Assembly (NCBI RefSeq): GCF_023715785.1
Contig: NZ_JAMBOX010000014.1
Coordinates: 62,001 to 126,000, forward strand
Direction of reading: 5' to 3'
Length of the DNA stretch: 64,000 bases
Source of the DNA: Neobacillus niacini
Lineage (GTDB): Bacteria; Bacillota; Bacilli; Bacillales; Cytobacillaceae
A program made the translations under genes and the position numbers. Below, piece by piece: positions 24,950 to 33,832 of this stretch (its first letter is position 1; each line of letters begins with the position of its first letter). Under the pieces are notes generated by a model that worked only from the letters and a program-made list of their open reading frames with translations, was not told the DNA's origin and ran no database searches.

Positions 24950-25456
24950 ATGGGTTGTGGAAACTCTCGTCACAATCGCGAAAACGAAAGTTGCGTATGT
25001 CAAGTAGTTCGCGCGATTAAAGATATACAAGATACCGCTCAAGAAGAAGAATGCCAATCCTGTACCAGTTGTTTCAACGAGCCCCTTGGTTCACTAATTT
25101 CGCCGGTAAGGGAAAATGTTGACACTCGTGTGTTCGTTTTAAAAACAAAAGATGGTTCTCCATTCCATGCATTTTTTAACAATGATGACAATGCATGCGT
25201 ATCCATCTACTTCCGCGTTGAAGATGTATTTGACAACTGTTGTGCCACATTGCGTGTTCTTGTTCCAGGAAAAAGGGAAGGCACAAACTTTGTTCCGGTA
25301 AACTTGGTTAATTGCGATGACAAGTGCTGCATTAACCTGGCAAAACATTGTCAAGTTACAGCCTTCATGGCAAGCAACGACTGTGTGACCGTCGACTTGA
25401 ACTGCTTCTGTGCGATTCAATGTATTGCAGACGTAAACTTGGGAATTTGCAATTAA
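24950..25456 (+). CDS. cotZ: Spore coat protein of the CotZ/CotY/ExsY family
   Basis: 168 residues with about 22 cysteines and no signal peptide: the CotZ/ExsY pattern (SCVCQVVRAIKDIQD, CTSCFNEPLG, VNCDDKCCINLAKHC). These proteins self-assemble through disulphides into the crust or exosporium basal layer. AAGGAGG before ATG gives a strong start. It faces cotO tail to tail; a CotX/V/W cluster is not present. Confidence 0.93.
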   Translation: MGCGNSRHNRENESCVCQVVRAIKDIQDTAQEEECQSCTSCFNEPLGSLISPVRENVDTRVFVLKTKDGSPFHAFFNNDDNACVSIYFRVEDVFDNCCATLRVLVPGKREGTNFVPVNLVNCDDKCCINLAKHCQVTAFMASNDCVTVDLNCFCAIQCIADVNLGICN

Positions 25457-25457
25457 A

Positions 25458-25494
25458 CAAATGAGCCAGTCGGATAATCGGCTGGCCTTTTTTA
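25458..25494 (+). terminator. Terminator between cotZ and cotO
   Basis: GCCAGTCGGATAATCGGCTGGC stem-loop followed by CTTTTTTATT, between the convergent coat genes. Confidence 0.75.
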
Positions 25495-25944
25495 TTAACG
25501 CTTGATTCCGATCATGACAATATTTTTGAGCTGATTGATCGGTATTGTCTCTGAAAGCTGATTTGCGGTTTCAATCGTTATTTGATGATCATCGGCAGCC
25601 CTAAGGGTTCCCAAAAATTTCTCATCCGCGGTGTAAAATACACAAGGGACCGGAGGCAGCACCTTTGGAAAGTTTATTAAATAATCTAATCTCTCCTGAA
25701 CATTCATTTCTTTAAACGGTTTGACCCGGTTGAAGCCTGAATGCATTCTATCTGTTTGATTTGAATCCCCCGATTCGGAAGGTACCGGCTTCCTCATCTC
25801 TTTAACGGGAGACTCGATTTCCTCCGCTTTTGGCTCCGTTTCCAGCCTGCTTTTAAAAATCTCCTGCATATTGGTATCGGATGGAGTCCCTGAAAAAGAC
25901 TGATTAATAAACAGCGTTGGACCTTTGCCCTTTTTCTTTGACAT
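25495..25944 (-). CDS. cotO: Spore coat protein CotO-like (YjbX)
   Basis: 149 residues. The N-terminal 70 are polar and low-complexity; the C-terminal domain RLDYLINFPKVLPPVPCVFY ... TIPINQLKNIVMIGIKR follows the CotO family pattern. CotO is a morphogenetic protein of the coat or exosporium and neighbours cotZ in B. subtilis. The domain is shorter than B. subtilis CotO (227 as I recall). ATG 25944 has GGGAGGT 6 bases upstream. An IS element now separates it from fabI, but about 80 bases of its own upstream DNA remain. Confidence 0.75.
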   Translation of the reverse strand: MSKKKGKGPTLFINQSFSGTPSDTNMQEIFKSRLETEPKAEEIESPVKEMRKPVPSESGDSNQTDRMHSGFNRVKPFKEMNVQERLDYLINFPKVLPPVPCVFYTADEKFLGTLRAADDHQITIETANQLSETIPINQLKNIVMIGIKR

Positions 25945-26022
25945 AAGCACACCTCCCCTTTGCCTACACTATATATGTATGCGAAACGCCTATACCCGTT
26001 CACAACTTTTTGGTATAACAAA

Positions 26023-26043
26023 AGCCCGCTTTATCAGCGGGCT
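26023..26043. repeat. Left 21-base target duplication (copy of the fabI terminator hairpin)
   Basis: AGCCCGCT-TTATC-AGCGGGCT, identical to 27323-27343. It directly abuts the left IS end. Confidence 0.9.
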
Positions 26044-26136
26044 CAGATTGTCGAGAAAGGGTGTATTTCTCGGCAATTTTTTATTTTAATGGAAATTGAA
26101 TGGCCGATTTTATTAAAATTGCCCCTGCTAGGGGGC

Positions 26137-26271
26137 CTGTTGATTTCCGTTCCAGGTGCTTCGCTTTCCGCGGGCGGTTCGGGAAGCCTCCTCAGCGCGT
26201 TCCGCGCCTGCGGGGTCTCCCCTGTCCCGTACTCCCGCAGGAGTCTTCGCACCTTCCGCTCCAATCAACAG
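26137..26271. repeat. GC-rich palindromic repeat, copy 1 (135 bases)
   Basis: Begins CTGTTGATTTCC and ends CCAATCAACAG. It is much richer in G+C than its surroundings and about 80 percent identical by eye to the reverse complement of 27091-27223. Lies just beyond the transposase stop. Confidence 0.85.
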
Positions 26272-26278
26272 GAGATAA

Positions 26279-27031
26279 TCAACCTGAAGTATTGCAACAC
26301 ACCTTTTCCAACCTGAATAAATGTGTCGCAATCTTTTTCATGTTCTGGCAAGCTGCGGTTAGAAGCGCTTGCTCACTTGCTTTTTTTATTCCCCGCAACC
26401 GGTAGTAGCGAAGCCCATGCAGCTCTTTTGAGTCTGCGAAGCTTCGCTCAATTTTTTCCTTTAACGGCTTTTTTCCATGATTAATCCTTTCCTCTTCTAT
26501 AGCATTATTAAGTTCCTCAAAATATTCGCGAGTCTCTACTTCTACCTCTTCCTTTGTAAACTTATGTTTATTGGCATTTGCCTTTAAATGAGTTGAATCA
26601 GTAAATAAAACACGACCGCCTACCATTTTGTGATTCATTGCCTGAAGAACGATTTCATCAAAAATATCTTGAAAGATATCAGTATCCTTAAAACGGTGTT
26701 GACGATTCCAACTAATCGTAGAGTGATGGGGAACCGGATCCTGAAATTTTAAACCTAAGAACCATCGATAGGCAATGTTCATTTTAATTTCCTTTTCTAA
26801 TTGCCTTTCGGAACGAATACCAAAGAGATACCCGATGAACATCATTTTAAAAAGTATAAGGGGATCAGATGGACGGCCGTTATCATCACTATAAAATGGA
26901 CGTACTTTTTCAAGAAGAAATGAAAAGTCTACATATTTATCAATTAAACGAAGAAGGTGATCATCTGGAACTAATTCATCAATAGACACAAATTCAAATT
27001 CACTTTGGCTAGACTCTTTAGGCTTAAACAT
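26279..27031 (-). pseudogene. IS1182-family transposase, internally deleted
   Basis: 250 residues where the family usually has about 450-480. The N-terminal part is intact ([51 protein letters not shown] and the first catalytic aspartate in [16 protein letters not shown]). After HGKKPLKEK the sequence jumps to the C-terminal part ([31 protein letters not shown]). The middle, with the second catalytic aspartate (LDHRT...D.HV and GLDAGY region), is missing, in frame. The protein should be catalytically dead. ATG 27031 or GTG 27043 may be the start. Confidence 0.85.
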
Positions 27032-27090
27032 TGAATTCACCACTTATTTTTAATAATTATTGGTTGAACTTCTTAACTTATTAATAACAC

Positions 27091-27223
27091 CTGTTGATTT
27101 GCGCGGAAGGCACGAAGACTCCTGCGGGAGTACGGGGCATTGGGAGACCCCGCAGGCGCTTGCGCCGAGGAGGCTCCCAGGCACGCCCGCGGAAAGCGAA
27201 GTGCCTGGAGCGCAAATCAACAG
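27091..27223. repeat. GC-rich palindromic repeat, copy 2 (133 bases), inverted to copy 1
   Basis: Perfect 14-base terminal inverted repeat CTGTTGATTTGCGC/GCGCAAATCAACAG enclosing GC-rich palindromic DNA, including GACTCCTGCGGGAG and GAGACCCCGCAGG. Lies upstream of the transposase start. Confidence 0.85.
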
Positions 27224-27322
27224 ACATATCGAATTGATTAATATCATTATAACAAATTAACGCGGTGAATCGTTAAAGTTGTTATATAAAATAAAGGCTG
27301 TCGAAAGTTTCTCGACAGCCTG

Positions 27323-27343
27323 AGCCCGCTTTATCAGCGGGCT
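27323..27343 (-). terminator. fabI terminator = right 21-base target duplication
   Basis: AGCCCGCT-TTATC-AGCGGGCT perfect hairpin, 6 bases beyond the fabI stop. With the IS next to it, its original downstream T-run on the minus strand has been moved to the other copy (26021-26043, then TTTTGTTATA). Confidence 0.85.
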
Positions 27344-27348
27344 TTTCA

Positions 27349-28119
27349 TTATAAAATATGATATCCTGAATCGACGTGAATGTTTTCACCCGTGATACCG
27401 CGGGATAAATCACTAAATAAGAATAAAGCAGTATCGCCAACTTCTTCCGGAGTGGTTGGCCTTCTAAGCGGTGCTTTTTCTTCAATTTCTTTTAGTATCA
27501 AGTTGAAATCACTGACACCCTTGGCTGAAAGTGTGCGGATCGGGCCTGCAGAGATGGAATTAACCCGAATGTTTTCCTTGCCAAGGTCAGCAGCCAAATA
27601 GCGGACACTGGCATCTAGGGACGCTTTGGCAACCCCCATGACATTATAGTTTGTAATAGCGCGCTCACCGCCGAGATAGGTCAAGGTCACGATGCTGCCC
27701 CCTTCAGTCATTAAACCGCGGGCTTCTTTTGCCACAGCCGTTAATGAATATGAACTGATGTTATGGGCTAATAAAAAGCCATCCCTTGTCGTATTCAGAT
27801 ATTCACCTTGAAGTTCTTCTTTATTGGCGAAAGCTATTGCATGGGCAACTCCATGAATCGTGCCGGCTGCCGCCTTAATTTCAGCAAAGCATTTTGCAAT
27901 CGCTTCGTCACTGGTGACATCACAAGGGAGCACCAATGTTCCCTCCGCTTCTAATGATTCCGCCAATTCGCGGACACTGCTTTCAAGTCTTTCCCCTGCA
28001 TACGTAAACACCAATCTTGCCCCGGCATTATGCAGCGAACGGGCAATCCCCCATGCAATACTGCGTTTATTGGCAACACCCATCACCACAAATGTTTTAT
28101 TGGCTAATGAAAGATTCAT
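27349..28119 (-). CDS. fabI: Enoyl-ACP reductase (NADH-type) FabI
   Basis: 256 residues, short-chain dehydrogenase fold with the FabI catalytic set Y148 / Y158 / K165 (TYLGGERAITNYNVMGVAK). The N-terminal GVANKRSIAWGIA binds NAD(P)H and the C-terminal SGYHIL is intact. It reduces the enoyl-ACP double bond in the last step of each fatty acid elongation cycle and is the triclosan target. Controlled by a FapR box just downstream of its promoter. Between yjbQ and cotO as in B. subtilis, but with an IS in its terminator and without the thi genes. Confidence 0.95.
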   Translation of the reverse strand: MNLSLANKTFVVMGVANKRSIAWGIARSLHNAGARLVFTYAGERLESSVRELAESLEAEGTLVLPCDVTSDEAIAKCFAEIKAAAGTIHGVAHAIAFANKEELQGEYLNTTRDGFLLAHNISSYSLTAVAKEARGLMTEGGSIVTLTYLGGERAITNYNVMGVAKASLDASVRYLAADLGKENIRVNSISAGPIRTLSAKGVSDFNLILKEIEEKAPLRRPTTPEEVGDTALFLFSDLSRGITGENIHVDSGYHIL

Positions 28120-28151
28120 TTCTATAAAGTCCCCCTACTATATTACAAGAT

Positions 28152-28170
28152 ATTAGCACTTGGTACTAAT
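28152..28170. promoter_or_regulatory. FapR operator of fabI
   Basis: ATTAGCACTTGGTACTAAT, an imperfect palindrome matching the FapR box (TTAGTACCTGGTACTAA type). It overlaps the end of the -10 element (28169-28174), so FapR binding would block transcription unless malonyl-CoA relieves it. Confidence 0.85.
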
Positions 28171-28196
28171 TGTACACTAAATTCGGCAAAATGCAA
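28169..28196 (-). promoter_or_regulatory. Sigma-A promoter of fabI
   Basis: TTGCAT (28191-28196), 16 bases, TACAAT (28169-28174) on the minus strand. Confidence 0.7.
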
Positions 28197-28208
28197 AGGG
28201 AAGCGGGG

Positions 28209-30080
28209 TTAATAAAATCTTTTTCCCGCTTCATGAAATTCCAGCTCTTGTTTCAGTTGATCGACATACTCCTTTGTGCCTGTCACAATCAAGCGATCAT
28301 GCATTTGCAGTTCGGTGTCGCCATGAGGAACAATAGAATCCTTGCCACGGAATATCCTGACAAAAATAACATCACCGGTAAACGGAAATTCTCGTAACGA
28401 CATGCCGTCAAACAACTCATTTTTCATAACAATCTCATAAAGACCAGTTTCCTGGTTTGTTAAAATATTTATCACTTTTGGCGACTCGATAAGTGCCCGC
28501 AGCAATGCCTTCGTTGACAATAAGGACGAAAACACTTCAACATTATCCCTCCTTAGATTTTGCTCCAATTTGGGACTTTCAATTCTGGCGATCACCCGTG
28601 GAACTCCTCTTTCCTTCGCGGCTTTGGCAAGGGTTGCATTCAGTTCTTCTTGACCGGTGGAGATCACGACAATTTCTGAATCAAACACATTGGTTTTTGA
28701 AATCGATTCAACTGAAAAGTCCTCGATTTCCTGAATTTCAAAAAGAGAATTATTTGCAATTCTCTTATCCGCTTTTTCTATTTTTGTATGATAAAGAACA
28801 GGATCGTAAAGTCCGGATTTTAGTTCAAGCGAAACTGGCAGGGTAATTTGATTCGCTCCCAGAAATGCGACCGGCACCTTCTTATTTGCAGTTTCTTCCC
28901 TAGGAAACAGCTTTTTAAAGACGATTGGCGTAAAAATGGAGGTGATAACGGCCACCAAGATCAGCGTTCCTTTCATCTGTTCTGTTATAACACCTATTCG
29001 CTCTCCAATTGTTGCTGAAGCTATCACCAGTGAGAGGGTAGAGGTCAGCAGAAATGCAGATGCAACGACGGTTTTCGTATCAAACCAATTTCTTAATAGG
29101 AAGACTGGCAGTAGTTTCGATAATAATAGCGCCAATAGCAACAATGGAATTAATAGTAGCAGCCTTTTTTCACTGAATAATGACCAAATGTCCAGTTCGA
29201 CCCCAACCATGACAAAAAAGATTGGGATTAGAAATCCATAGCCAAAAGAATCAAGCTTATGTACAAGCTCTTGATTGGGTGACAGCAAAGAGACAAGAAC
29301 TCCAGCAAGAAACGCCCCTAAAATGTTTTCAGCGCCAACCGTTTCAGATAATCCTACCAATACGATAATTAAGGTGAAAACCGCTCTTGTACCGATTTGT
29401 ACCGTCCCGGTTGATAATGCTTCAAAAAAATTGAGCTTTTTGAATCTTCTTCCGACAAAATAGAGAAGAATTCCCGCTGCAAATAAGATTAATAACAGCC
29501 AGGTATTTCCCCCCGATTCATTGATTGAAACAAAAAATGCAAGCAAAATCATTGTAGCTAAGTCAGCTATTACAGCGATAAGCAATATTATTTGTCCAAT
29601 GACTGTTTTCATCAGGTGTGCTTCTTTAAGCGTCGGGACAACAACCCCAAGTGAAATGGTTGAGATAATCAGTGTCATCAAAAACGCACTATCAATAAAA
29701 CCTGCCAGAACAAATAAATAAGACAACCCAAGCGAAAGGATGAAAACTCCAATAAAAATGACCGTCGAAACAACAAACGAATTTGGCTCTTTCCTCCCAC
29801 TAGGCAGAGTTTTGTGTTTATTGCCACCGGAAAAAACGGTAAAATCAATTTCGAGTCCGCTCAAAAACATGAGGAAGATAAACCCGAGTGTGGACAGTGT
29901 CGCCAGCCACATATCTTCATGAACGATATCAAATCCGCTTTTCCCAATAATAAGACCAACTATGATTTCAGCCACCACAACGGGTATCACATTCAGTTTA
30001 AAGCGATGTAAAAGAATTGGCGTTAAAAAAGCCATTGTCACTACAATTAGCAATGAAGTAACGGATACATGCTGTTCCAT
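28209..30080 (-). CDS. yjbQ: CPA2-family monovalent cation/proton antiporter YjbQ with TrkA-C domain
   Basis: 623 residues. About 12-13 hydrophobic helices (1-390) form the CPA2 exchanger fold, with GLSETVGAENILGAFLAGVLVS as a core segment (described in parts). A cytosolic Rossmann-like region follows, and a TrkA-C (RCK-C) domain ends the protein (about 540-615, FPFTGDVIFVRI, GDTELQMHDRLIVTG). It probably exports K+ or Na+ for H+, gated by a nucleotide ligand at the C-domain. B. subtilis YjbQ has the same order next to prpE and fabI. Weak start context. Confidence 0.9.
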   Translation of the reverse strand: MEQHVSVTSLLIVVTMAFLTPILLHRFKLNVIPVVVAEIIVGLIIGKSGFDIVHEDMWLATLSTLGFIFLMFLSGLEIDFTVFSGGNKHKTLPSGRKEPNSFVVSTVIFIGVFILSLGLSYLFVLAGFIDSAFLMTLIISTISLGVVVPTLKEAHLMKTVIGQIILLIAVIADLATMILLAFFVSINESGGNTWLLLILFAAGILLYFVGRRFKKLNFFEALSTGTVQIGTRAVFTLIIVLVGLSETVGAENILGAFLAGVLVSLLSPNQELVHKLDSFGYGFLIPIFFVMVGVELDIWSLFSEKRLLLLIPLLLLALLLSKLLPVFLLRNWFDTKTVVASAFLLTSTLSLVIASATIGERIGVITEQMKGTLILVAVITSIFTPIVFKKLFPREETANKKVPVAFLGANQITLPVSLELKSGLYDPVLYHTKIEKADKRIANNSLFEIQEIEDFSVESISKTNVFDSEIVVISTGQEELNATLAKAAKERGVPRVIARIESPKLEQNLRRDNVEVFSSLLSTKALLRALIESPKVINILTNQETGLYEIVMKNELFDGMSLREFPFTGDVIFVRIFRGKDSIVPHGDTELQMHDRLIVTGTKEYVDQLKQELEFHEAGKRFY

Positions 30081-30170
30081 TCTTTACCTCCTTATAAAGG
30101 TTTCCAAGGCAATTTTTTATAAAAGTATGACTCCAGACAAAAAATAATCGGGAAGGGGGCTCCATAAAAG

Positions 30171-30911
30171 ATGAAAATAGATATTATTGGCGATATCCAC
30201 GGCTGCTATCAGGAATTAAAGGAACTAACCATTAAACTTGGGTATACCTGGGAGAGCGGAATCCCACTCCATCCGGAAAAACGGGTCCTTGGCTTCGTTG
30301 GCGACTTAACGGACAGGGGCCCAGCGTCTCTTAAAGTTGTTGAGATTGTATGGAGGCTGGTGGTTGAACAGAAATCGGCTTACTACACACCTGGGAACCA
30401 TTGCAATAAGTTATATCGGTTTTTTCTCGGCAATAAGGTCCAGGTTACACACGGGCTTGAAACAACGGTTGCGGAATATGAATCATTATATAAACAAGAA
30501 AGGCAATCCATTCGCACAAAATTTATCGAGCTCTATGAAAAGACCGATCTTTATCTAGTATTAGACAATAAAAATCTTGTAATCGCCCATGCAGGGATTA
30601 AAGAAGAATTAATTGGCAAGAGTAATGGAAAAGTAAAAGAATTTGTACTTTATGGAGATATTACAGGTGAAAAGCATCCCGACGGCTCACCAGTCAGGAG
30701 AGATTGGGCCAGAAAATATCATGGGGCAGCTACAATTGTTTACGGCCATACCCCTGTCAAAGAACCTAGAATCATCAACAATACATATAACATCGACACT
30801 GGTGCCGTATTTGGTGGTAAATTAACCGCGTTAAGATACCCCGAGTTGGAGCTTGTCCATGTTCCTTCTACTATGCCATATGTCGAGGAAAAATTTAAGC
30901 AATTTGACTAG
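30171..30911 (+). CDS. prpE: Bis(5'-nucleosyl)-tetraphosphatase PrpE
   Basis: 246 residues, calcineurin-like metallophosphatase. Motifs GDIHG (7-11), GDLTDRG (44-50) and GNHC (75-78) and the later GH residues in YGHTPV and AHAGI give the two-metal site. PrpE hydrolyses Ap4A and phosphotyrosine substrates. In B. subtilis it influences spore germination. AAGGGGG about 10 bases before ATG. Divergent from yjbQ and convergent with yjbO through a shared terminator. Confidence 0.92.
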   Translation: MKIDIIGDIHGCYQELKELTIKLGYTWESGIPLHPEKRVLGFVGDLTDRGPASLKVVEIVWRLVVEQKSAYYTPGNHCNKLYRFFLGNKVQVTHGLETTVAEYESLYKQERQSIRTKFIELYEKTDLYLVLDNKNLVIAHAGIKEELIGKSNGKVKEFVLYGDITGEKHPDGSPVRRDWARKYHGAATIVYGHTPVKEPRIINNTYNIDTGAVFGGKLTALRYPELELVHVPSTMPYVEEKFKQFD

Positions 30912-30919
30912 CAGATTAA

Positions 30920-30958
30920 AAGTGGCTGCCCATAAAATTATTGGGCAGCCTTGATTAT
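30920..30958 (+). terminator. Bidirectional terminator between prpE and yjbO
   Basis: Stem GGCTGCCCA/TGGGCAGCC; its left part includes the last codons of yjbO. Tails are T-rich on both strands, though weak. Confidence 0.7.
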
Positions 30959-31831
30959 TTCCTCCATATCCGCAGGAAGCGGGGAGCTAAAGGTCATTTC
31001 TTTCCGGGAAAACGGATGAATCAATTTGATCGACTTGGAATGCAGTGCCTGTCTTTTTAGGGCAGATATATCCCCTCCATATAAATCATCCCCCAATAAC
31101 GGATGTCCCAGATATGACATATGAACTCTAATTTGATGGGTACGTCCTGTCTCAAGTTCAAGCTCAACATGGGAAAATCCACGGTGTCTCTTTAACACTC
31201 GATAATGGGTACAAGCAAATTGGCCGTCTTCTCTTACCTCACGTTCAATGATGCTGTCCGCTTTTCTGCCTATTGGGACCTGGATCGTCCCGGAATCGGC
31301 GGGAATCATGCCGCTAACCAAAGCATCATAAATCCTTTTCACCTGGCCCTTGCGCTGCATTAAACTGAACAAATGGTGAACATGCCGATGCTTGGCAACT
31401 AACACAATCCCTGATGTGTCCCGGTCCAGTCGAGTTACTATGTGCGCTGTCGCCAATATTCCCTGTTTCTCATAATAACCAATTAGCGCATTTGCCAGGC
31501 TGCCGGATGGGTGCTCACGTGATGGAATGGTATTCATTCCCGGTGGTTTCACCACAACAAGGAGGAAATCATCTTCAAACAGGATGGTTAATGGTATATC
31601 CTCGCCTTGAAAGCCAGGGGTTTCCGTTGGGAAGATAACAGTTAACTGGTCTTCCTGCAAAAGTTTATACCGCACGTTTACCTCTTCACCATTAACTAGG
31701 ATGCTACCGCCCTTAAACTTGATATCCGTAAGTGCCGTACGGGATATCTCATTACATGTTAAAAAGTCCCTGATGAGCATACCTGAATTGCTGTCATCAA
31801 TTACCCAGTCCATTCGAAAATTCTCCGCCAT
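30938..31831 (-). CDS. RluD-type pseudouridine synthase YjbO
   Basis: 297 residues: an S4-like N-terminal domain (about 12-70) and an RluA/RluD catalytic domain with RLDRDTSG at 134-141 (catalytic D136) and the RTHQIRVHMSYLGHPLLGD region. It isomerises uridine to pseudouridine in rRNA or tRNA; which site cannot be read here. Last gene of yjbL-yjbM-nadF-yjbO; 15-base gap after nadF. GAGGAG 8 bases before ATG 31831. Confidence 0.9.
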   Translation of the reverse strand: MAENFRMDWVIDDSNSGMLIRDFLTCNEISRTALTDIKFKGGSILVNGEEVNVRYKLLQEDQLTVIFPTETPGFQGEDIPLTILFEDDFLLVVVKPPGMNTIPSREHPSGSLANALIGYYEKQGILATAHIVTRLDRDTSGIVLVAKHRHVHHLFSLMQRKGQVKRIYDALVSGMIPADSGTIQVPIGRKADSIIEREVREDGQFACTHYRVLKRHRGFSHVELELETGRTHQIRVHMSYLGHPLLGDDLYGGDISALKRQALHSKSIKLIHPFSRKEMTFSSPLPADMEEIIKAAQ

Positions 31832-31846
31832 AAAAAACTCCTCGAC

Positions 31847-32641
31847 TTAATCAGAAATAAATGAATCATGGACTCTCTTCCAAAATGGAAACGGCCGGAA
31901 ACGCGCAAAGCGGATTTTTTCATCCGGAACCCGGAATTGGATTGATTTCACATCCTTATGAAGCAATGTTAGATGATCAATCGTAATTTGGAAATCAGTT
32001 CGATTAACCGGTTTTAACATACAAGTATGGTGTGCAGGAAGAATCAGCGGCGACCCTACTGTACGAAACACACGGTTATTGATTGATGCCATTTCCGCCA
32101 CTTGGATAGCCGAGATCGACGGGTGAATAATCGCTCCTCCCAATGCCTTGTTATAGGCGGTGCTGCCTGATGGCGTAGATACGCATAGTCCGTCACCACG
32201 GAACCGTTCGAAATGCTGACCGCGAATCTCCACATCCATTACGAGCGTCCCCTCTACACTTTTGACGGTCGATTCGTTCAGCGCTAAGTATCGGGACTCT
32301 TTTCCCGCGTGCGAATAGCGAATAATTACCTCAAGCAGGGGATATTCCACTACTTGGTATGGGGTTTTCGCGATCGCAATCACCAACTTTTCAATTTCAT
32401 CGGGAGTCCAATCTGCATAGAATCCTAAATGGCCTGTATGTATTCCGACAAAGGCCGTTTTACTTAGTCGACTGCTGTAGCGATGAAAAGCATATAGAAG
32501 CGTTCCGTCCCCGCCAATCGATATGACAATGTCCGGCTGGTCCTCATCGTATTTTAGATCAAAATCGAGTAGGTACGTCCTCATTTTATGCATTAAAATA
32601 TTGGATTTTTGATCTCCTTTTGACGTAATTGCAAATTTCAT
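31847..32641 (-). CDS. nadF: NAD kinase (ppnK/nadF type)
   Basis: 264 residues with the NAD-kinase GGDGT at 43-47 ([12 protein letters not shown]), the NE motif (LALNESTVK), and [23 protein letters not shown] in the active site. It phosphorylates NAD to NADP with ATP. The order yjbM-yjbN-yjbO matches B. subtilis, where this is the YjbN (NadF) paralogue and a second enzyme, PpnKB, exists elsewhere. GTG 32644 is possible, but ATG 32641 with AGGAG 8 bases away is preferred. Confidence 0.93.
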   Translation of the reverse strand: MKFAITSKGDQKSNILMHKMRTYLLDFDLKYDEDQPDIVISIGGDGTLLYAFHRYSSRLSKTAFVGIHTGHLGFYADWTPDEIEKLVIAIAKTPYQVVEYPLLEVIIRYSHAGKESRYLALNESTVKSVEGTLVMDVEIRGQHFERFRGDGLCVSTPSGSTAYNKALGGAIIHPSISAIQVAEMASINNRVFRTVGSPLILPAHHTCMLKPVNRTDFQITIDHLTLLHKDVKSIQFRVPDEKIRFARFRPFPFWKRVHDSFISD

Positions 32642-32687
32642 CACGATAACTCCTCTTTTGAAATGCTTGCAACTGCTTTAAGCTGAT

Positions 32688-33326
32688 CTAATTATTTTCT
32701 TCCTGGGTCAATTCTTTCTTTCTTGAGAAAAAAGCTTGAGCCTCTTTAATCTCGCCGCGGATTAACGACATTTCCTTATCCAGCCGAAATGCTGCTTCGG
32801 CAGCCCGCTGTAGCCGCATTCTAATATCGGCAGGAAACGCGCCTTTATATTTATAGTTAAGGGAATGCTCAATGGTTGCCCAAAAGTTCATCGCTAACGT
32901 TCTGATTTGAATTTCTGCTAGGATTTTCTTTTCCCCATGTATGGTTTGAACGGGATAACGGATGACGACATGATAAGAGCGATATCCGCTTGTCTTTTCG
33001 TGGGAAATATAATCTCTTTCCTCAACAATTTCAAAATCATTACGATTTCTTAACAATTCCACAACCCGATGGATATCCTCCACAAATTGGCACATAATCC
33101 GCATTCCTGCGATATCCTGCATTTCTTCCTCCAATTTATCAAGCGGGATTCCTTTTTGATTGGCCTTATCAAGGATGCTGGCAATTGGTTTTACCCTGCC
33201 TGTGACAAATTCAATTGGAGAATGGGAAGAGTCCAGTTCAAATTGGCCTCTCATTCCCTTTAATTTGACTTTCAACTCATTAATGGCCTGCTTATAGGGT
33301 GCTAAAAATTGATCCCAATGCTTCAT
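32688..33326 (-). CDS. yjbM: Small alarmone synthetase SasB (YjbM, RelQ-type)
   Basis: 212 residues, single-domain (p)ppGpp synthetase without hydrolase or TGS parts. Key segments: KPIASILDKANQKG (substrate-binding basic region), DIAGMRIMCQFVEDI near 95-108, and GYRSYHVVIRYPVQ near 130 with the YHVV/E-Q-IR hallmark of synthetase activity; EIQIRT lies near 158. It makes pppGpp and ppGpp and is allosterically stimulated by pppGpp. Operon with yjbL (23-base gap) and nadF. Confidence 0.92.
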   Translation of the reverse strand: MKHWDQFLAPYKQAINELKVKLKGMRGQFELDSSHSPIEFVTGRVKPIASILDKANQKGIPLDKLEEEMQDIAGMRIMCQFVEDIHRVVELLRNRNDFEIVEERDYISHEKTSGYRSYHVVIRYPVQTIHGEKKILAEIQIRTLAMNFWATIEHSLNYKYKGAFPADIRMRLQRAAEAAFRLDKEMSLIRGEIKEAQAFFSRKKELTQEENN

Positions 33327-33349
33327 GACTACACCTCGACAATAACAAA

Positions 33350-33715
33350 TTACCCTTGAAAAACTTCTTCTACTTTTGCGACCATTTCTTTTCCATAATT
33401 GCTATTCCCTTTAATATTGTCGATGACATATTCCAATTCGTCTTGAAAGTCAACTAGCTCCATTTGACCATCACGATAAGTAATCCAAACACGCAAAGCT
33501 TGATCCATGGCCGTTTTTACAATCGGCCATAAACGTTCAGGTATCGCAATATATGTATAATCGTCCTGTCCCTCCATTAAGTATATAAAAGCTACTTGGT
33601 CGGTATCGACAAGAACTTGCCCTCCTGGATGCAGATTTTCAATTGATTCATCCGCGCTAAAAATCAGCTTACTAGCGGAAATTACTGCTGTCTCTACTGT
33701 TATCCTTTTCTTCAT
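33350..33715 (-). CDS. yjbL: YjbL, uncharacterised conserved protein
   Basis: 121 residues, the size I recall for B. subtilis YjbL (122). No membrane helix or known catalytic motif. Pattern includes ISASKLIFSADESIENLH and the acidic end VAKVEEVFQG. It heads the yjbL-M-N-O operon opposite to yjbK. The open frame starts six codons earlier, but GGAGGTG 9 bases before ATG 33715 fits best. Function unknown. Confidence 0.78.
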   Translation of the reverse strand: MKKRITVETAVISASKLIFSADESIENLHPGGQVLVDTDQVAFIYLMEGQDDYTYIAIPERLWPIVKTAMDQALRVWITYRDGQMELVDFQDELEYVIDNIKGNSNYGKEMVAKVEEVFQG

Positions 33716-33832
33716 GCAGCCTAGCACCTCCATCTTCCTATTTTAGCATAATCCCCCCAATTCTCCCAAGGATTGCAGTTTCATTTTAAAATGAGATAAT
33801 GGAGAAATGAATCCCTTGAAAGGAACATGATG

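Larger units (their letters stand above)
26044..27322 (-). mobile_element. Defective IS1182-family insertion sequence, 1279 bases
   Basis: Bounded by terminal inverted repeats CAGATTGTCGAGAAA (left) and, on the opposite strand, CAGGCTGTCGAGAAA (right), 13 of 15 identical, each followed by a subterminal hairpin. Flanked by a perfect 21-base duplication of a palindromic terminator. It carries one transposase gene with a large internal deletion and two inverted copies of a GC-rich palindromic repeat. IS1182 relatives are known, as I recall, to target palindromes and to make long, variable duplications, consistent with this insertion. Confidence 0.85.

Noticed and set aside
26043-26331. Overlapping frames of 67-118 codons in the GC-rich repeat
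   Set aside because: Present on both strands of a palindromic repeat, with low-complexity translation; no signals.
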